A stretch of 64,000 nt of DNA from Siphonodentalium dalli (lineage: Eukaryota > Mollusca > Scaphopoda > Gadilida > Siphonodentaliidae): contig CP136061.1 in assembly GCA_032622095.1 (NCBI GenBank), forward strand, positions 25,918,991-25,982,990, given 5' to 3'. Each line of letters starts with the position of its first letter. Positions within the stretch are counted from its first letter, which is position 1. The notes beneath the pieces were generated by a model. The model was not told the origin of the DNA, made no database searches, and worked only from the letters and a program-made list of their open reading frames with translations. A program made the position numbers and the translations under genes. This document shows, in pieces, positions 60,022 to 64,000 of this stretch.

Positions 60022-61155
60022 TAGGGCTGGACGATATTAACGAAAATAAAAACCGCGATTTTTGGAAATTAAAACAGCGGTTAACGATATAATGACGGTT
60101 TTTTTAAAACAGATACAAGAAACTGAAAACAATTTCTTACTGTTAGCTAGAATCACATCATTGTCATTAATTTTGACAAGTTGACGACGGGAATAACGTA
60201 CCCGGTACACAACCACTCAACCAGTGACAACCTCATGCTCGATCGATATTCGGAATGAAAAGTAAATTCACTGGTTAAATTCCGCTATTCGGACAATTTC
60301 GTTCCGGTGACTTGACAAATTCTGGTATATACCGGTAATTAATAAAACCATTATCTCGTCTATGCCAAAACTAAAAGTGTTCTATACTATAGTATCTTTT
60401 TCTAACTCGATATGTTCAACTATGTTGAGTAAATATATATGCTGTTCCCGATGACACTTGCGTCGCTTGACAACTGGAAATGTGGTTTACCTTCAAGACA
60501 AATTTGACAATGAGGTTCAGTCTTTTAGCGAAGTCCAAACAGTGGGAAACACACGTAGTACATAACTTTTGGAATTCGGCCAAGCAAGGACACCATGTAT
60601 TGTTGGGCGGGTTTGACGCCCTAATTCTATACAATTGGTTTAACCAATCGCAGTGAGTGGTTTCTTCTAGACGAGAAGAGGGCGGTATCTTCGCCCATTT
60701 ATTATTTTGATTGACGGTGCATGTGCATCATTGTACCTAAGGAAGAGGCGTGGTATAACTGACATTCATATCGATCTATCACCTGATCAGTCATCGATTC
60801 ATTTGGTGAATTCTCTTGTAATAAATATTTCGCAGGGAAGTCGGAGGGTTTGTGTAATATTGTGAGCGAAAGAGGGACGTATTCTGGGTTTTCATATCCC
60901 CCCAATTTCGTTAGTCGTTCTAAACGTTGTTTACTAAGATGATTGAATATTGAAAATATCAGGACACGGGATTTAGTTGGAATTTAAAACTTAACTCGAT
61001 TTAGGCTTGAGTTGAACTATTTATTTGTATATACGCTTATGATTGGATGGCACCCACTGATTGCCGACGATATTACGATTATTTTAGATTAGACGATATT
61101 ACTATTGAAATTTTAACCGAGTATTGTCGATTAATCGGGAAACCGCCCAGCACTA
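60022..61155. mobile_element. hAT-like non-autonomous element with 8-bp TSD
   Basis: A perfect 8-bp duplication ATTGGGGA flanks it (60014-60021 and 61156-61163). Terminal sequences are TAGGGCTGGACGATATT and the inverse of TAGTGCTGGGCGGTTT. Eight-base duplications and TAG-x-GCTGGGCG ends are hAT features. The 1134-bp interior has no transposase frame. It lies in the intron of the SAM-domain gene. Confidence 0.85.
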
Positions 61156-61350
61156 ATTGGGGATAGATTCCATTTTCGGTTCTCGGATCGAGATTTTTGC
61201 AACGCAGTGAAAATTTAGCGCAGAATTTTGATCGTCCGAATTAATGTTAATGAATATTAAAACAAACTAGTTATTTGTAATTTACCAACCAACTACCCAA
61301 AATACAGTCCAATGGAGGCAACAAAACAATATACATGTATTTATATTATA

Positions 61351-61520
61351 CTAGCAGATTGCCCGCCTCCGCGCAGGCTTTGGTTACTCCCAGGGCCGAA
61401 GTACATATACCTACGAAATTTGAACTCGATCGGTTCAGTAGTTTTCGAGTTTATAACTGGCTTATTTTGATGAGCGGAATACGCTCATATTGGCATTACT
61501 AGTATTTAGCCTCAATGCAC
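61351..61520 (-). mobile_element. Helitron 3' end, minus strand
   Basis: Read on the minus strand, a GC hairpin GCCTGCGCGGAGGCGGGC is followed by AATCTG and CTAG (61354-61351), then T, the expected Helitron 3' arrangement. It also has the phrase AAATTTGAACTCGATCGGTT seen in other elements. The 5' end is not visible. Confidence 0.65.
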
Positions 61521-61635
61521 ACTGGTAAAACAGACGCTCTTTATCAATACGCAAGAACCAAATTCGATTAAATGTCGTGCGCCAATAAATCGAGGCGTGA
61601 AAATGTTTATATTTCAAAAATTAATATTTTATCAC

Positions 61636-61737
61636 TCTGAACTTAGTTGGGTGGGTTCCCCGACTTGAATCTAATATGTTTTACCCCCGAAGCCGAAGAA
61701 ATAGTAATTTAGGTGGGTTTAATCGGATTATGCATAT
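61636..61737 (-). mobile_element. Solitary end of piggyBac-like miniature element
   Basis: Ends at TTAA (61738-61741) with ATATGCATAATCC on the minus strand, then TTCTTCGGCTTCGGGGGTAA and GTCGGGGAACCCACC. The same family as 8643-8765 and related to 58553-59004. The other half is absent. Confidence 0.65.
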
Positions 61738-61948
61738 TTAAGCTGCACGTTCACATGTTAGAACACATGCACAATGCCAACATATATACATGTATACACA
61801 GTTCTACATTATACATATACATGTATGAGGCTGTAGATCGCTTGGTTTACTGCATATATGGAGCGCATGGGTGTGGGTCAAATACGATGATTCTAAATAT
61901 ATACAAATCCCGACGAGAGCGCCCTAACACATATGTTAGCTATGACAA

Positions 61949-63437
61949 CTAACTTGAATAAGGGGCCTTTGCTTTTAGTGATAGCCAACTGACTACTACC
62001 TGTCCCTGTGTAGCAAAAAAATAAATAAATTCCTTTTTCACGCCATAAACTTTACTATTTGTGGGATCAATTTCAATGGCAGAAAGATGTTCCTTGTGAA
62101 TTCTCTCTGTCCTAAGTTTACAACTTTCTGGTCCTACATTCTGTTCTGTAAATATTTTGCTTAGGTTTTTGTAAGGAATCATGCAAAATCTGCACACACG
62201 ACCAGAATTAAAACATCCTGAAAATCCTGCCATATTATGTGCAGAAAGGTTATCAGCGGACACTGCAGCTAGAGCACCATAGCAATTAACAACATTTCCA
62301 TTCAAACACAGTGTAATGCCCTCAGTTGACAACGTTATTAAGTCCTCAATGAGTGGTTTCAGAACTTGTTGAAAAGAGTACTTTTCCAGAAATCGGTTTC
62401 TAATCAGCACAGAAAGATATATATTACGCAGCTGTGACCGGTACCTCGGAGCAACGTTCCCGATTGAAAAATAAAATGCACACAATTTATGGACTGTTTT
62501 CTTTGATCCAAGTGGGTTTACTACTTCAAATTCGTCACTGTAAAGAAAAATCTGCAGTGCATTTGGATGTTCTTTGAAAATGTCATGATTTTTGAAAATC
62601 TCGCCATCTTGATATTCATATAAAATATCGCTGTTGGTACAATTATTGGGCCTGTCTGACAATTCAGCTGATCTATCCAGAATGTGGGATTCGACAGATG
62701 TATGCTCAGGTACCATCTTTAAGACATCCATTATTGGAACATAATAAAATGATTCTTTTTTTCCTTTGTTAAAACCTAACACATATTCCTTTGGTTCAAT
62801 ATAGTTCAAGTTTGATTTACAGTACTTCTGCAATTGATAGTTTGATCGTAGTGACTGCAGACTGTCGGTAAGAACATCGCGACTTTTAACAAAAAATTCA
62901 GTTCTGAATTATCAGATACATCTATCACACTTTCCTGAAGTTTTTGGTCAACCAATTCCTTAAAAGAGTCCACAAGATAATTCAGAAGAAGCACAGTGTC
63001 ACATGCAACAGTTTCTTGAATAGTCCTTGGTAAAACATGCTTTTCACGCAATTTAAGGATAAATAATGTTATTTGATTATTTATATTCTCAATCAACATG
63101 TCATGTGTCAGTGTTGTTGATTCACTTTCGGCATCACTCTCTTCATGTAATTCACTGGAAATGTACCCATCAGCCACGTTTAGTTCGGTTTCAGTGTCCA
63201 GATGATTATTCCCATCATCAACATCTAAACCTCCAGTTAGAGAAAGGCAGAATTATGGGTGCTTTCTATGGATGTGTTTCCTGTACGACAAAATCTTAGA
63301 ATATGTGTGTATGCATCCATTTAATCCACAACAGATAGAAAAGTTAGCTTCATGATGGTGACACAATTGTAGGTGTGCAATGAACTTATTTATTGTAAAC
63401 TTTTTGTTGGACAATATTGACATTGAAAATCCTTCAT
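61949..63437 (-). pseudogene. C2H2 zinc-finger plus transposase-like protein, broken
   Basis: Reading down the minus strand: ATG at 63437 with MKDFQCQYCPTK; a frameshift; then KFIAHLQLCHHHEANFSICC and GCIHTYSKILSYRKHIHRKH, a C2H2-finger pattern; an in-frame TAA (63255-63253); an acidic stretch ELHEESDAESESTT; helical sequence; a second frameshift by a T6 run near 62888; and then 294 codons (62833-61949) including ALQIFLYSDEFEVVNPLGSK, KLCAFYFSIGNV and AAVSADNLSAHNMAGFSG followed by GRVCRFCM. This order, as I remember it, matches multicopy predicted proteins in fish and marine invertebrates thought to derive from a cut-and-paste transposase; I did not verify the superfamily. The C-terminal part is missing after about 62010. 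It sits inside the SAM gene's intron, same strand. Confidence 0.7.
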
Positions 63438-63592
63438 GTTCAAATCAAAGCAGACGACGTCGAAATAAGCTGATAAGTTATGGCGGCAAATTCCAGCCAA
63501 ATTTGTCACGGTCACGGAACTTCGGACGGAAGTGATCGTAAAGTGAATAACAATTGGAACCGTTACGTACAATGAAAATATCGATGGCTTAC

Positions 63593-63710
63593 CTTTGAAT
63601 GCTCCTTTCAATTCGCCCATGCAGCAAATATCCAACCACTCGCAAACTTGTTCCGGTGTCCATGTTTTAACACAAACAGAAAGAATATCTTGACTTTCAC
63701 TCGCAGACAT
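63593..63710 (-). CDS. SAM-domain gene, start exon
   Basis: ATG at 63710 in a good context (GAAAATGT). The exon codes for MSASESQDILSVCVKTWTPE and QVCEWLDICCMGELKGAFK and ends at AAAG|GTAAGC. W-T-P-E-Q-V-C-E-W-L is the start of a SAM domain (helix 1). The exon has 117 bases plus one, and joins in frame with the exon at 59300-59438 to give F-K-E-Q-D-I-D-G-E, completing the fold. The intron is about 4.15 kb and full of transposons. An alternative is that this exon joins to the zinc-finger/transposase-like frames at 63.4-61.9 kb, but those begin with their own ATG and are disrupted. Confidence 0.75.
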
Positions 63711-64000
63711 TTTCAAAACAAGCGGCTAATGACTTCGCGCATGCCCAATAATCTTGTAAGTCGCAGACAAGTCTACAGTATTGATCAGTGACGTACGTAG
63801 AAGGGGTTGCTGGGGCGCCTATTTGGAAAGGTGTTTTAAAGAAGTTTTGATGCTAGAATATAACACATATTTAGACTTTGATATCCTACTTAGTATGTCT
63901 CATAAATTGTTGGCCTATTGGAAAAGATGGCGAAGTTGATTTTATGTAGAAAATCGTTCACGTTGAAGAGGTTTGTCTGGTATTATAGGCCTACAGGTGC
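63711..64000 (-). promoter_or_regulatory. Presumed 5' flank of the SAM-domain gene
   Basis: Sequence upstream of the start codon. No TATA box at a convincing distance. CGCGCATGCCCAATAATC near 63737-63754 is the only GC-rich patch. The assignment rests only on position. Confidence 0.3.

Overview
This window looks like repeat-rich nuclear DNA from an animal, most likely a marine invertebrate and perhaps a lophotrochozoan such as a mollusc; that placement is an inference. The reasons are AT-rich sequence, GT-AG exons, a tRNA-derived SINE, a CR1/jockey-like LINE, Helitrons with CTAG ends, and hAT-like, piggyBac-like and Tc1/mariner-like miniature elements. I see no bacterial operons, rRNA genes or CRISPR arrays. 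Coding content is very low, and nearly all of the longer open frames are translations of repeats.

Layout. 1-7005: a satellite of about 790-bp monomers, with a 1.8-kb block duplicated 4.7 kb away and a 140-bp minisatellite (1798-3495) in place of part of one monomer. 7735-9725: a LINE scrap, then the last two exons of an arylacetamide-deacetylase-like esterase that carries a frameshift and a premature stop. 10133-10255: a foldback hairpin. 10574-21377: three tandem copies of a 3.67-kb unit, each with a small array of palindromic TA-flanked MITEs. 22414-22551: a possible gag-like exon. 23682-24074: a 49-bp minisatellite. 26604-28362: a broken LINE reverse transcriptase on the minus strand, cut at its 5' side by a 2.9-kb palindrome (28361-31275) whose arms are built from 193-bp tandem repeats. 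33079-34142: a hAT-like element.

36.1-45.4 kb is a dense Helitron cluster on both strands. Several elements are joined head to tail as CTAG|TC, each with a 3' hairpin, and they carry 122-bp tandem repeats. 46.3-56.7 kb holds four more elements with inverted ends, three of which combine inverted arms with tandem repeats (49851-51118, 51675-52159, 53139-56654), plus a MITE and a perfect 33-bp-arm palindrome. 57600-58004 is a SINE. 58553-59004 is a piggyBac-like MITE with TTAA duplications. 60022-61155 is a hAT-like element with a perfect 8-bp target duplication.

The one gene with credible intact exons is on the minus strand at the right end. A start exon (63593-63710) and an exon at 59300-59438 join in phase to make a SAM domain. 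The intron between them carries a broken zinc-finger plus transposase-like gene (61949-63437) in the same orientation, along with the hAT element and a Helitron end. The most interesting themes are the head-to-tail Helitrons, the recurring design of inverted arms carrying tandem repeats, and a short sequence phrase shared by otherwise unrelated elements.
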